From positions 51,268-115,267 of the forward strand of contig NZ_JAGDEL010000024.1 of the NCBI RefSeq assembly GCF_017497975.1: a stretch of DNA of 64,000 nt, written 5' to 3'. Below are positions 8,049-18,330 of this stretch, piece after piece. The notes under the pieces are model-generated. The model searched no databases, was not told the origin of the DNA, and saw only the letters and a list, made by a program, of their open reading frames with translations. The number at the start of each line of letters is the position of its first letter. Position 1 is the first letter of the stretch. Source of the DNA: Metabacillus bambusae (lineage in GTDB: Bacteria; Bacillota; Bacilli; Bacillales; Bacillaceae). The translations under genes were made by a program, and so were the position numbers.

Positions 8049-9868
8049 TATCCAACCTCAAGCATATTAAACTGGGCTTTAACAAGCTCATAATAAATCC
8101 CTCTTCGTTCCATTAATTCATCGTGATTTCCTTGTTCCATGATATTCCCATGATCAAGTACAATAATATTATCTGCCTCTCGAATTGTTGAAAGTCGATG
8201 GGCAATCATTATCGCTGTTCGCCCTTTTAATAATGTTTTCATCGCTTTTTGGATTTTGATTTCTGTCTCTGTATCAATGCTCGCTGTTGCTTCATCTAAT
8301 ATGATAATCGTTGGATTAGCAAGCAATGCCCTTGCAAATGAAATCAACTGGCGTTCACCTACAGATAGAACATTCCCTCTTTCCTCAACCTCTGTTAAGT
8401 ATCCATTCGATAGGTTTTGAATAAAATCGTCTGCGCCTACTGCTTTTGCAGCTTCTACAACTTCTTGATCCGTCGCTGTTGGACGACCGAATCTGATATT
8501 ATCAATAATCGTACCTGAGAAAATAAAGGTATCCTGTAGAACGACACTAATCTGTGCTCTCAGATCTTCAATTGAAAGGTCCTTAATCGGAATCCCGTCA
8601 ACTTTCACCTCACCACGAGTCGCATCGTAAAAACGGCTAATTAAGTTTGCAATTGTCGTTTTTCCCGAACCTGTATGACCAACTAATGCTACAGTTTGCC
8701 CGGCTTCGATCGTAAGTGAGATATCGTTAAGTGCCTTTCTTGATGTATCATATGCAAATTCAACTGATTCAAACTCAATTTGGCCTTTCATATCAGACAA
8801 GAAAATTGGGTTTTTCGATTCTGCAACAAGCGGTTTTTCATCGATAAATTCGAATATTCTCTCTGACGAAGCCATCCCCATTAATAGCTGATTATATACC
8901 TGACCAAGTCTTGAAATTGGCTCCCAAAACATTCCTAAGTAAAAAGCAAAGGAAACAAATGTACCGATTGTTAATGACCCGTCAGCAATGAGTGTAGCTC
9001 CGTACCAGATTAAGATTGCTGTACCAATTGCATTGGTCATCTCCACCATCGGCGTAAACATCGCATTTCTTTTTGTCGCATTTCTCCATGATTGAAAATT
9101 TTCAGTATTAACACCATCAAAGAATTCAATGTTTTCTGCTTCTTGGGTGAAGGATTGTGTAACACGTATACCTTGGATGGACTCATTTAAATGGGAGTTT
9201 AGCTTAGACTGCTTTAGCCTTACTGTCTGCCACGAGCGACGAATTTTTTTCCTTAAGCTAGTCGAAATAAAAAACATAATCGGAACGATAACCAAAATTG
9301 CTAGTGTTAGCTCTGGACTCAAAGTAAACAATAGCACAACAACACCAATGAGCAAGAAAAAGTCCATTAATAAATTAATTACTCCACTCGTAAAAAGCTC
9401 TTGTAATGAATTTATATCGTTCATAATGCGAACTAATATTGATCCTGCAGATCGTTGATCAAAAAAACGATGTGACAGAGATTGAACATGAGTAAATAAA
9501 TGTCTTCTAATATCATAAATAACATTTTGTCCAAGCAAATTCATCCACTTTATTCGAAACCTATTTGCAATATAGGATAAAATGTACATTGCAGCAATCG
9601 TTATGACGAGTATCGTTAATAGATTCATATCATTATTCTTAATTGCATGGTCAAGCGTATATTTTCCTATTAATATAGGAGCGGTTAATCTTACAACTGC
9701 CGATACAATAACGGCAAGAAAGGCCAATGGTAACACGTTTTTTGAATAAGGCTTTAAATAACTCAAAAGCCTCCACATCTGCTTCCAGTTAAAGGGCTTT
9801 TCGATGATTGTATCAGTCGAATATTGAAACCTTTCCTTAATAAGTACCTTCTTATCTTGATTTCCCAT
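8048..9868 (-). CDS. yknV: ABC exporter half-transporter with catalytic Walker B (YknV type)
   Basis: 606 residues: an exporter membrane domain with six spans (about 35-330) fused to an ATPase domain (about 365-600). Walker A is GHTGSGKTT, Walker B IIILDEAT with the catalytic Glu, H-loop AHRLST; the signature is degenerate, LSVGERQ. The partner gene immediately upstream has the opposite pattern, so the two should form a heterodimer with one active site. ATG at 9868 is chosen for an AGGTG site; a GTG two codons upstream is possible. In B. subtilis yknU-yknV lie next to moaD; here they are about 15 kb away. The export substrate is not known. Confidence 0.85.
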   Translation of the reverse strand: MGNQDKKVLIKERFQYSTDTIIEKPFNWKQMWRLLSYLKPYSKNVLPLAFLAVIVSAVVRLTAPILIGKYTLDHAIKNNDMNLLTILVITIAAMYILSYIANRFRIKWMNLLGQNVIYDIRRHLFTHVQSLSHRFFDQRSAGSILVRIMNDINSLQELFTSGVINLLMDFFLLIGVVVLLFTLSPELTLAILVIVPIMFFISTSLRKKIRRSWQTVRLKQSKLNSHLNESIQGIRVTQSFTQEAENIEFFDGVNTENFQSWRNATKRNAMFTPMVEMTNAIGTAILIWYGATLIADGSLTIGTFVSFAFYLGMFWEPISRLGQVYNQLLMGMASSERIFEFIDEKPLVAESKNPIFLSDMKGQIEFESVEFAYDTSRKALNDISLTIEAGQTVALVGHTGSGKTTIANLISRFYDATRGEVKVDGIPIKDLSIEDLRAQISVVLQDTFIFSGTIIDNIRFGRPTATDQEVVEAAKAVGADDFIQNLSNGYLTEVEERGNVLSVGERQLISFARALLANPTIIILDEATASIDTETEIKIQKAMKTLLKGRTAIMIAHRLSTIREADNIIVLDHGNIMEQGNHDELMERRGIYYELVKAQFNMLEVG

Positions 9869-9876
9869 GATCACAC

Positions 9877-11631
9877 CTACCCCACAGTAGACTGAAGTAC
9901 AGCCTTCTGGTCTTTATATTGTATATCAAAGATTCTTTTATAATAGCCTTGCTTCGTCACTAACTCATCATGTGTTCCTCTTTCAACAATTGAGCCGTTT
10001 TCAAGTACGAGTATTTCATCAGCATGCTTTAACGAAGAAATTCGATGAGCAATAATGAAAGTTGTTCTTCCCTTCATGACTTCTTTTAACTCTTTTTGTA
10101 TATTAAACTCTGTCGTCATATCAACAGCACTTGTTGAATCATCTAAGATTAAAATGCTGGGATTCATACAAATTGCCCGAGCAATGGAGATTCGTTGCTT
10201 TTGTCCTCCTGATAAACCCATACCTCGTTCACCAAGCATTGTATCGTAACCATTAGGAAGCTCCATAATGAATTCATGTGCTTGAGCTCTTTTTGCTGCA
10301 TCAATAATTGTTTCCATTGTTGAGTCTGGTCGACCATAGGAAATATTTGCTCTAATCGTTGATGAAAACAGAAACGATTCCTGTAACACAACTCCCACAT
10401 TAGACCGTAGTGTTTTTAAGGGATAATCGGTTATATCCCTACCATCAATAAAAATCTCTCCAGTAGTCGGAGTATAAAACCTTGTCATTAATTGGGTTAA
10501 ACTAGTTTTTCCTGATCCCGTTGCCCCTATTAGCCCGATCGTTTTACCAGAGCATGCTGTAAATGACACGTTATTAAGTGCTAAGGCGTCTTCTTTTTGG
10601 TAGCGAAGACTAACATTCTTAAACGTTACATGACCTTCTAATGTTGGGACCGAGACAGTATTCTCCTTGTTTCTTATCGTTTCATCTGCTTCAAGAATCT
10701 CTAATAAGCGCTCACCAGAAGCCTTTGATTGCGAAAACAGATTTATAACAAAACCAAGGTGCATGATTGGCATCATCAAATACCAAACCAAACTAAAAAA
10801 CGCGACAAGTTCACCTGGTTGTAGTCCTCCTCTCATAACGAGAACGCTTCCATATGCTAATAAAGCAACTACACAAATATTTCCTATTAACTCCATTAGT
10901 GGAAAATACTTCGCCCATACTAATGAAGTGGACAGATTCTTTTCTTTATAATGACCATTTGCGTCGTTGAATTTTGAAATTTCGAAACCCTCTCGCGAAA
11001 GAGCCTTAACAGTTTGTATCCCACTAATATTTTCTTGCACATTTGTATTCAATTTACCAAAAGACTCTCTTATTTTTCGAAAAGCAGGATGCACCCTTTT
11101 GTCAAATTGGTAAACGGCTATTGCTAAAAAAGGTAATGCTGCAATCGTAACCAACGTTAGTGGAATAGAGTAAATAAACATAACTGTTAATGTTCCACAG
11201 ATTAATAAAAGAAACCGAACAAGCTCGGAGAAACCAAATGATAAGAAAAAGCGGAATCCCTCTACATCTGCAGTAAGCCTTGACATTAAATCTCCCGTTT
11301 TTGCATTGTCATAATACGAAAAAGGTAATCGCTGTAATTTTTCATACAATTCATTACGAAGCCGATAGACCGACTGAATTCCAAACATATCCCCTAAGTA
11401 CTGATGAAAAAATGCAGACACTCCTTTTATCGCCATTAAGGATAAAAAACCAGTAACAATCCATGGAATGTATTCATATTGCTCTTTTAATACAATTTCA
11501 TCAATAGTTAGCTGTAGAACAATTGGATAAATAACGGTAATCGCTGTAATAAATAAAACAAAGAACAATGACCAAAGGAAATATTTTTTATAAGGCAAAT
11601 AAAAGGATTTCAACTTTTTAAAGGTATCCAT
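9877..11631 (-). CDS. yknU: ABC exporter half-transporter with degenerate Walker B (YknU type)
   Basis: 584 residues, six-span membrane domain (about 15-310) plus ATPase domain (about 335-570). Walker A GATGSGKTS, signature LSGGQKQR (intact), Walker B LILDDSTSAVD where Asp replaces the catalytic Glu. Together with the downstream gene this gives the classic heterodimeric exporter: one consensus site (this signature with the partner's Walker motifs) and one degenerate site. Start ATG at 11631 follows GGGAGGAG with proper spacing. Its stop is eight bases before the chosen yknV start. The length (584) and partner length match YknU/YknV of B. subtilis; YfiB/YfiC is the alternative assignment. Confidence 0.83.
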   Translation of the reverse strand: MDTFKKLKSFYLPYKKYFLWSLFFVLFITAITVIYPIVLQLTIDEIVLKEQYEYIPWIVTGFLSLMAIKGVSAFFHQYLGDMFGIQSVYRLRNELYEKLQRLPFSYYDNAKTGDLMSRLTADVEGFRFFLSFGFSELVRFLLLICGTLTVMFIYSIPLTLVTIAALPFLAIAVYQFDKRVHPAFRKIRESFGKLNTNVQENISGIQTVKALSREGFEISKFNDANGHYKEKNLSTSLVWAKYFPLMELIGNICVVALLAYGSVLVMRGGLQPGELVAFFSLVWYLMMPIMHLGFVINLFSQSKASGERLLEILEADETIRNKENTVSVPTLEGHVTFKNVSLRYQKEDALALNNVSFTACSGKTIGLIGATGSGKTSLTQLMTRFYTPTTGEIFIDGRDITDYPLKTLRSNVGVVLQESFLFSSTIRANISYGRPDSTMETIIDAAKRAQAHEFIMELPNGYDTMLGERGMGLSGGQKQRISIARAICMNPSILILDDSTSAVDMTTEFNIQKELKEVMKGRTTFIIAHRISSLKHADEILVLENGSIVERGTHDELVTKQGYYKRIFDIQYKDQKAVLQSTVG

Positions 11632-11906
11632 ATATACTCCTCCCAACCCAGAAAATAATTTGTTTAATTTTTACATTATCTATACTTATAGTGGCATACC
11701 TCTAAATATATCGGGAATCGAAATAATTTTCTAGTTATTTATTTCATTTTTCTAAAAAATCGAACCATTTGATGAAATGCACCTCCTTCTTCTTGATGAA
11801 CGATCTACTACTTTAGGATGAGAAGAACAAAAGCGCACAACATATCTTGCTGTGGCTTTTCTTTTAAATGAATAAATAGATACAATGTTATACTTTCTTA
11901 TCACCC

Positions 11907-11984
11907 AAAAAAGCAACCCTCAAAGCGTTTTTTCCATACCTGTTATCGATATGAAAATACGGCTTTTTTATGAGTTGCTTTTTA
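11907..11984 (-). terminator. Long hairpin terminator after grpB-like remnant
   Basis: AAAAAGCAAC and GTTGCTTTTTT form the base of a roughly 75-base imperfect hairpin ending in a T-run on the minus strand. The remaining bases between 11650 and 11906 show no gene. Confidence 0.7.
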
Positions 11985-11993
11985 TAGTTGCTG

Positions 11994-12574
11994 TTATTTA
12001 ATTTTTTCTCTACGTGCTTTTTCTAATATTGATTGAATACAGCTTGTTTTTGCACTAGCATATTCATTTCCATTTTCCCATTTCTTTAACGATAGCTCTT
12101 GTTTGACTTTTTCATACAATTGACGATCTACAACTGAATTCCTTAAAAAGTCTCGGAATAATAGATGATCGTTCCACCAATCACTGTTATTAGGTACAAC
12201 ATGTATATGTGATTTTCGTTTTCCATGTGGAATTTCAATAAAATTTTCCTTTGTCAAAACGCTAGGAAATGTTTCTTTATCTATTGTTTTCAATCCAATA
12301 AAAAATCGGCGAAATGGTAGCGCTGTTCATTATAAATAGGCAAATAAACAAATGACGCCTCGGCCATTCTTGATGCAACAGTATCAAGCAGCGACTCTTC
12401 TTTTATACCGATCATGATATCGATAATCGGTTTCGCCGATAACCCACGAATTGATGTACTTCCGATATGTTCAATTAGTGGCTCTAAGTCTCCGATTATA
12501 CCTGTTAGCTCCTTTTTTTCTTCTTCAAAATCTACTGGCCATTTCGGATTATAGCTAGATAATGTAATTTTCAT
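11994..12574 (-). pseudogene. GrpB/UPF0157 family gene split by a frameshift
   Basis: Two overlapping reading frames together make one GrpB-like protein of about 190 residues. The first (from ATG 12574) gives MKITLSSYNPKWPVDFEEEK and the family signature IEHIGSTSIRGLSAKPIIDI, then reads YLPIYNEQRYHF and stops at 12290. In the other frame the expected continuation ALPFRRFFIGLK is present, then HIHVVPNNSDWW and RDFLRNSVVDRQLYEKVKQE. The frame switch must lie near 12320-12330. The family is nucleotidyltransferase-like with uncertain function. Either an inactivating single-base change or a sequencing error explains it. A strong terminator follows. Confidence 0.82.
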
Positions 12575-12740
12575 ACTTCTCCCCTTCTGTATTTACATTT
12601 TTCACAAACTTAAAATCTGATCTTGGCGATTAATACGTTATATAATAAGCCATCCTAAGGGTGAAACTTATTCACATTATGTATTAAGTTACACTTTCAG
12701 GAGATAATTAATAGGACTATATAAATAAAAGAGGACTTGT

Positions 12741-13253
12741 ATGTACTTATTATTAGCTGGGACATTTTTCATCATAATTGCTATTTATTTTGTAGATTGG
12801 GCAATGTGGAAAGAATTTAATCCAACAATAAAATTCTACATTATCTGTAACCTACTATATAATTTTATCTTCTATAATCATACATTATGGTCTTACGATG
12901 CATCCTCCATAGTATGGATAAAGCATACGTTTATTGAAATTGTATTTTCATTTATTATCATACCAGTCATCATTATGATTTATCTTCGTTTTTTTCCTTC
13001 TGGTCGGAAAGGTATAGGTTATATATTTTTATGGATTTTCTGCTTTTGGCTTATTGAGGTTACTTTCAGTAAAATGGGGTATTTTGTTTATGATAATGGA
13101 TGGAATGAATGGTGGTCACTCTTTTTTAACATGATTATGTTTCCGATCTTAAGATTACATAGTAAGAAACCTTTAATTGCTTTCATTTTATCTGTACCTA
13201 TCATCCTAATTTTGCTGTTGTTCTTTCATCCTTCCTTAAATGAGATAAAATGA
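12741..13253 (+). CDS. CBO0543-type integral membrane protein of unknown function
   Basis: 170 residues, very hydrophobic, with about five membrane spans. Features include DWAMWKEFNPTIKFYIICNL near the N-terminus, LWSYDASSIVWIKHTFIEI in the middle and WLIEVTFSKMGYFVYDNGWN later. These features resemble the CBO0543 family of small Bacillus/Clostridium membrane proteins. ATG at 12741 with GAGGA-type site nearby. It stands alone between divergent and convergent neighbours. Function is not known. Confidence 0.72.
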   Translation: MYLLLAGTFFIIIAIYFVDWAMWKEFNPTIKFYIICNLLYNFIFYNHTLWSYDASSIVWIKHTFIEIVFSFIIIPVIIMIYLRFFPSGRKGIGYIFLWIFCFWLIEVTFSKMGYFVYDNGWNEWWSLFFNMIMFPILRLHSKKPLIAFILSVPIILILLLFFHPSLNEIK

Positions 13254-13327
13254 CTACAGCACAATAAACCATTTAATAGTACGCAAAACTTATTACTTAC
13301 TTTTCAAAATCGTTAAAATTAAAACCT

Positions 13328-13382
13328 AAAAAAAGAGGCAGACTTCTTAAAAAGTGTGGCCTCTATTCTGAGATTTTTTTTT
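13328..13382 (-). terminator. Bidirectional terminator between convergent genes
   Basis: GAGGC and GCCTC arms with internal pairing are flanked by T-runs on both sides (A7 at 13327-13334, T9 at 13373-13382). It separates the convergent membrane-protein gene and the following hypothetical gene. Confidence 0.7.
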
Positions 13383-13401
13383 TAGTCTACTTTAAATAAT
13401 T

Positions 13402-13953
13402 CTAAGCACCTTTATATTCAGTAACTCCAAATGTGTCGTCTTTTGAGTATCCATTAAAATAAATGTCTAAGTCATGGAACAATCGGTGCAGTTTAATCAT
13501 TGCGTCACGGTCATCAGATTCAATCACTTGTTTTGCAGTATTCTCGATGCTGATAAAATCCTCTGATAATCGTTTATCCTGTATTTTTACCCCTTTAAAT
13601 GCTTCAACGATACTTAAAGCTGTTTCTTGTTGATCTTTATAGTCTGCTGTTACAACACGCCCCCAACATAAGGTAGTATTATAAAAATCATGAAACTCCT
13701 CTATAAAGTCATGTCCGTTTTCAAACTCACTTGCTGAAAATACGACGATATCCTCTTTTGTCGGTTCATTTACAACCTCTTCTGAGAAGTCCTCACTTTT
13801 TTCTTCTATTGTTGTTCCAGGATTAGAGGTTGTATCAGAATTCATTGGTTCAGCTGATTTTCCGGATGAAAACAGCGTCCAACTCACCCAACCTGCTAAA
13901 ACAAAAAATAAGCATATTATGCTAGACAATAGAATCCATTTTTTATGTTTCAT
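13402..13953 (-). CDS. Membrane-anchored hypothetical protein
   Basis: 183 residues from the ATG at 13953, chosen because AGGGAGG lies eight bases upstream. The N-terminus MKHKKWILLSSIICLFFVLA is a single membrane anchor or signal, followed by an acidic, Ser/Thr/Glu-rich linker (about 30-65) and an outer domain of about 115 residues rich in charged helices (FENGHDFIEEFHDFYNTTLC, DDRDAMIKLHRLFHDLDIYF). No family recognised. A similar layout is common in secreted Bacillus proteins of unknown role. Confidence 0.68.
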   Translation of the reverse strand: MKHKKWILLSSIICLFFVLAGWVSWTLFSSGKSAEPMNSDTTSNPGTTIEEKSEDFSEEVVNEPTKEDIVVFSASEFENGHDFIEEFHDFYNTTLCWGRVVTADYKDQQETALSIVEAFKGVKIQDKRLSEDFISIENTAKQVIESDDRDAMIKLHRLFHDLDIYFNGYSKDDTFGVTEYKGA

Positions 13954-14216
13954 GTTCATTTCCTCCCTTATTGTCATCCAGTACTAATCACGGTAGCAAA
14001 AGTATTTCTAATACAATCTCCACCTTAGAAAATAATTCAAAAGGATGATGTGAAATTTTTCAAAAAAGACACTTGAGCTACATACGAAAAACAATAATAA
14101 TTGCAAAACAGCCTTCAATAAAAATATGTATGCATGAATCTATCTATTATCAATGTTTTCCTACCCTTAATAGGAAATTATACCCAAAACCCCTTATATA
14201 AAGAATTGGTTTTCAC

Positions 14217-14347
14217 AAAAAATAGTAAGTGGTTGACTCAAAATCAATGAGTCAGACCCCTGCAACATAAAATATAGCCTCTCGATGAGTTGAAAGATAC
14301 TATATCCAAGTTGGATGGGTCTGACACTACTGAGTCAACCTCTTACT
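14217..14347 (-). terminator. Very long inverted repeat acting as terminator
   Basis: Arms AGTAAGTGGTTGACTCA...GTCAGACCC (14224-14259) and GGGTCTGAC...TGAGTCAACCTCTTACT (14317-14347) pair over more than 25 bases, with further ATATAG/CTATAT pairing inside. On the minus strand the structure ends in ACTATTTTTT, downstream of the nucleotidase gene. Looks like a mobile palindromic element used as a terminator. The stretch 13978-14216 upstream of it has no gene. Confidence 0.65.
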
Positions 14348-14381
14348 TTTCGCTTTGTCAGCCTATTTAGTTAAACAACAA

Positions 14382-17300
14382 TTAAGATTGTGCTTCCTTT
14401 TGCTTGCGTCTTATTAAATAGATTACACCACCACTAGCAACTAAAACAAAACCAATTGTCATCATATTAAACATATTTGTTGCAGTGATTGGTAAAAAGT
14501 TTCCAGCTGAGTCTGTGTTAGAATTAGAACCACTATTCGATCCGTTTCCAGAATCAGAGTTATTTACATCTTCATCTAAACTATCATCATCATTCGACAT
14601 ATCATCACCTGGAACTTCATTTGGGTTTACACCTGGATTTTCTCCTGGGTTTTCTTCCGGTTCTGCTCCAATTGTAATTCTTCCTTCAACTTGAGTTTCA
14701 ACTATACCTAATTCAGTTAAATATTCTTGAAACACATCATAGTCTGGTATAAACAACTCAGTCATACGTCCATCGTCTTTTGCAGCCTTGAAAGAAGTAT
14801 ATCCATCTCCACCGTCTGCAATGTATGCATTTGTAGCAACTGTGTAACTCTCGTCTAGATTAATTTGTTCGAAGCCTGATTCGGTTTGGACTTCAACACT
14901 GTGAACACGGCTACCAGCTGGTTGATCAGGATCATATCCAAATTTCAAGCCTGCTACTTGTGGGAAACGGCCAGCAATATCCTCAACCTGACTAACACCA
15001 TTTTCTAGTGCATCAATTATTTCTTGACCAGTTAGATCTAGCGTTACTAATGTATTAGCAAATGGTAGTACTGTTAAGACTTCACCTAGAGAAATTTCAC
15101 CTTGGTCAATTGAAGCCCGAATTCCTCCAGCATTTTGGATTGCAATTGTTGCACCAGTATTTTGTTCCTGTGCTCTCCATAGCATTCCGTCTGCGATCAA
15201 GTTGCCTAAGTTTGTTTCTTTCGTACGAACATCATCGCGTTCTCCATTTAAAAATACTGAGGATTCACCAACGATTACATTTTTCAACTCTTCAATCGGC
15301 TCTGCTAATTGTGCTAAACGTTCAGAAGCTACTGTATTCTCTTCTATCAAATAATTTCCGTTTTCATCTTGGGCATCTAGGTCAATAAGATTTTGATCCC
15401 ATGATGTTAGAACACCATCTTTATCAAACGTTACATCAGCATTTCCTAAGAAGTAACTATATTCTTGCGCTGATAAAATAATTGTTGGCTCAACATCCTC
15501 ATTATAAACAATAGGTTCTTCAAGTAAAGTATGACTGTGCCCACCAACAATTACATCAATACCTTCCACTGATTCTGCCAAAACCTTATCATAGTTATAA
15601 CCAATATGTGTTAATGCAATAACTTTGTTAATTCCAGCATTTTCAAGCATTTCAACTGTTTCTTCTGCTTTTTCAATGTAGTTCTCAAACACAATGTTTT
15701 CACCTGGATTTGCAAGAATTGATGTGTCTTCAGTTGTTAAACCGAATACACCCACCTTCTGACCATTTACTTCCAAAATTGTTGCAGGATAGATATTTCC
15801 GTTTTCACCTGGATTTCCAATTTCATCTTTAAAAAGATTATTTATACTTGTATCCTTTGAATAATCAATATTTGCACTTACAATTGGAAATTCAGCTTTT
15901 TTGATAAAGTCTGCAAAAACACTTGGACCTTTATCAAATTCATGATTACCAGGTACCATGGCATCATATTTCATCATGTTCATAAACTCTAGATCAGCTT
16001 GTCCTAAATATTGATTAAAGAATAATGTACCCGAAAATACATCACCTGCATCAAGCAGGATTGAATTGTCAGCTTCCTCGCGAACCTGCTCAACAGCTGT
16101 TACACGACGAGCCACATTATCTAAATGTGCATGTGTGTCATTTGTATGCATTATGGTAAGATTCCAATTATCAGTACTAACATCCAAAGCATATTTGCTA
16201 AATCCAGTATCTAATGTTTCAACAAATTTAATGTTATCTGATTGATCAGCTAACGATTTAGCAGATGGTGAAGATTCAAAAGTTACATTAACATCGCCAT
16301 AGATCGGAGCAATTGACCAGTTGTTATCTGCTGAAGGATTAACTTCGCCTTTTTCCATAATATAATTCATAACAGCTTGGCGATTTTCATCTGGATATTG
16401 CTCAATAATTTTAGATGAAAGGTTCCCAGGGAAATTTCCGCCACCAGACGCACGATAATTATTTGTTACGACTAAAAATTCTTGATCTAAGTCGATTGGT
16501 TTCCCATCATACATTAAGTCTTTAATTCGAGTTGATTCACTATTAACAACCGTACCTCTTGTATTATACTTTGCAGGCTTTGTTACATCGATTTGATATG
16601 TAACACCATCAATGACATCATAGTTATATGTTGGAAACTCTGTATTCACTAAATTTTGTTCTGCTTGAGAAGTAGGATCAATTTGATTAAATTGACCAGC
16701 TGACATTTCCAACCACTCTTTTACATCAGCACCTGTTATTTTAACGATTTGGACGGTATTATCATAAAGATAGAGATCTCCAACATTTTTAATAGCTAAA
16801 TCTCCTTGAGGGATGTTCGTAAAATAATCAGCCCCATTACGCCCACCTGCTTTAAATGGTGCACCAACAGATAATAACGGCATTCCTTCATATTCTGTAC
16901 CCTTTAGTTTTTCTTCTGCATACCATTTTTGGGCATCTGTCACGATTTGAATGGATGGATCATCTTGAACTAGGGCAAAGAAACTGTTGATAGGAGCTGA
17001 CGTCGTACCAACACTTTTTCTTACATAGTCTAGAGTAGATTCATGGGCACCCTTAACCGCAGCAACCATCTCTTGATTTTGTTCGGTTACACCTGAAATT
17101 GACTCTGCTTTCGATTGAGAATCTACTACTTCCCATTCTTCGTCACCCTCAATGACAGCAGTTCGTTTTAATTCAAGATCAATCAAGCCTAAGTGACTAC
17201 CCCAGTTTTTCGGCATAACAACTGGTACCCCATTAACAGTACCTTTTACATTATCAATATTTGCAACAGCATTAAATCTTGCATCACCTGGGAAAAGATT

Positions 17301-18152
17301 ATGCTGGTGTCCAGATACAACTGCATCAATATCAGTAACCTGCTTTGTTAAATCAAAAACAGCATTTTCTGCTCCAGAAACACCCTCACTTGAATCTACA
17401 CCTGTATGTGCCATAACAATGATTAAATCTGCTCCTTGCTCCTTCATTTCAGGAATGACATTTTTCGCAGATTCAACGATATCCTTAGTGACCACCTTGC
17501 CGTCTAAATGCTTTTTATCCCATACGTTAATTTGCGGTGGAACAAATCCAGTAAACCCAACCTTAACAGTATGAGTTTCACCATTATCATCAACGAATTC
17601 TTTTTCTACGATTTCATACGGTTTAAAATAATAGTCCTCCTGATTACCAGCATGAAACACGTTAGCGTTTACAACCGGATATTCAGCATCATCCATTGTT
17701 TCATTTAAAAAGTCTAATCCATAGTTGAATTCATGGTTTCCTAATGTTCCAGCATCATAATCTAATAGATTCATTGCAGATATAATTGGGTGGACTTGTC
17801 CATCACTTAAACCTTGCTTGTATACATATTCTCCCAATGGATTCCCTTGAATTAAATCACCATTATCAACTAAAATGCTATTTTCTACTTCAGCCTGGCG
17901 CTGCTTTAATAATGTAGAGGTTCGAACCAAACCAAAGTTCGTGACCGACTTGTCTCCGTAATAATCATAATCCATAATATGCGCATGAATATCTGTCGTT
18001 TCCAAGAGTCTTACTTTCATTGTTATAGGTGTTTCCTCAGCATTCGCAATGCTAGTTATTGATGAGAATGGTAATACACTAATTGCTAGAGTTGTTGCTA
18101 AAGCACCGTGAAATAATTTCCGCTTCATTATCCGTCTAATTCTTCTCCTCAA
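14382..18152 (-). CDS. Cell-wall-anchored bifunctional cyclic-nucleotide phosphodiesterase/5'-nucleotidase
   Basis: 1256 residues: signal peptide (cleavage near SIANA-EE, residue 38), a first metallophosphatase domain (LLETTDIHAHI, GNHEFNYGLDFL), its nucleotidase C-terminal domain, then a second metallophosphatase (IMHTNDTHAHL, GNHEFDKGP) and second C-terminal domain, an Asn/Gly/Ser/Asp-rich wall spacer, and a sortase signal with LPITA, hydrophobic span and IRRKQKEAQS tail. The first half resembles CpdB (2',3'-cyclic phosphodiesterase), the second UshA (5'-nucleotidase), as in B. subtilis YfkN. It should salvage phosphate and nucleosides from extracellular nucleotides. Start TTG at 18152 is used because AAAGGTGG lies seven bases upstream; the later ATG has poor spacing. 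LPITA departs from the usual LPXTG. Confidence 0.9.
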   Translation of the reverse strand: MRRRIRRIMKRKLFHGALATTLAISVLPFSSITSIANAEETPITMKVRLLETTDIHAHIMDYDYYGDKSVTNFGLVRTSTLLKQRQAEVENSILVDNGDLIQGNPLGEYVYKQGLSDGQVHPIISAMNLLDYDAGTLGNHEFNYGLDFLNETMDDAEYPVVNANVFHAGNQEDYYFKPYEIVEKEFVDDNGETHTVKVGFTGFVPPQINVWDKKHLDGKVVTKDIVESAKNVIPEMKEQGADLIIVMAHTGVDSSEGVSGAENAVFDLTKQVTDIDAVVSGHQHNLFPGDARFNAVANIDNVKGTVNGVPVVMPKNWGSHLGLIDLELKRTAVIEGDEEWEVVDSQSKAESISGVTEQNQEMVAAVKGAHESTLDYVRKSVGTTSAPINSFFALVQDDPSIQIVTDAQKWYAEEKLKGTEYEGMPLLSVGAPFKAGGRNGADYFTNIPQGDLAIKNVGDLYLYDNTVQIVKITGADVKEWLEMSAGQFNQIDPTSQAEQNLVNTEFPTYNYDVIDGVTYQIDVTKPAKYNTRGTVVNSESTRIKDLMYDGKPIDLDQEFLVVTNNYRASGGGNFPGNLSSKIIEQYPDENRQAVMNYIMEKGEVNPSADNNWSIAPIYGDVNVTFESSPSAKSLADQSDNIKFVETLDTGFSKYALDVSTDNWNLTIMHTNDTHAHLDNVARRVTAVEQVREEADNSILLDAGDVFSGTLFFNQYLGQADLEFMNMMKYDAMVPGNHEFDKGPSVFADFIKKAEFPIVSANIDYSKDTSINNLFKDEIGNPGENGNIYPATILEVNGQKVGVFGLTTEDTSILANPGENIVFENYIEKAEETVEMLENAGINKVIALTHIGYNYDKVLAESVEGIDVIVGGHSHTLLEEPIVYNEDVEPTIILSAQEYSYFLGNADVTFDKDGVLTSWDQNLIDLDAQDENGNYLIEENTVASERLAQLAEPIEELKNVIVGESSVFLNGERDDVRTKETNLGNLIADGMLWRAQEQNTGATIAIQNAGGIRASIDQGEISLGEVLTVLPFANTLVTLDLTGQEIIDALENGVSQVEDIAGRFPQVAGLKFGYDPDQPAGSRVHSVEVQTESGFEQINLDESYTVATNAYIADGGDGYTSFKAAKDDGRMTELFIPDYDVFQEYLTELGIVETQVEGRITIGAEPEENPGENPGVNPNEVPGDDMSNDDDSLDEDVNNSDSGNGSNSGSNSNTDSAGNFLPITATNMFNMMTIGFVLVASGGVIYLIRRKQKEAQS

Positions 18153-18330
18153 AACGTTTCCACCTTTCGGATCTTTTTTATTTTTTTCTAATACTTTCTT
18201 ACTACAAAATCATTGTACTAATTTAATGTAAAGAAACTTGTAATTTTATGTACATTTTTTGTAAACTAATGGAAGCTTGTGTAATAATTTATGATATTTC
18301 CACGAAAAGCACAAGGGTCCTTCACACTAA

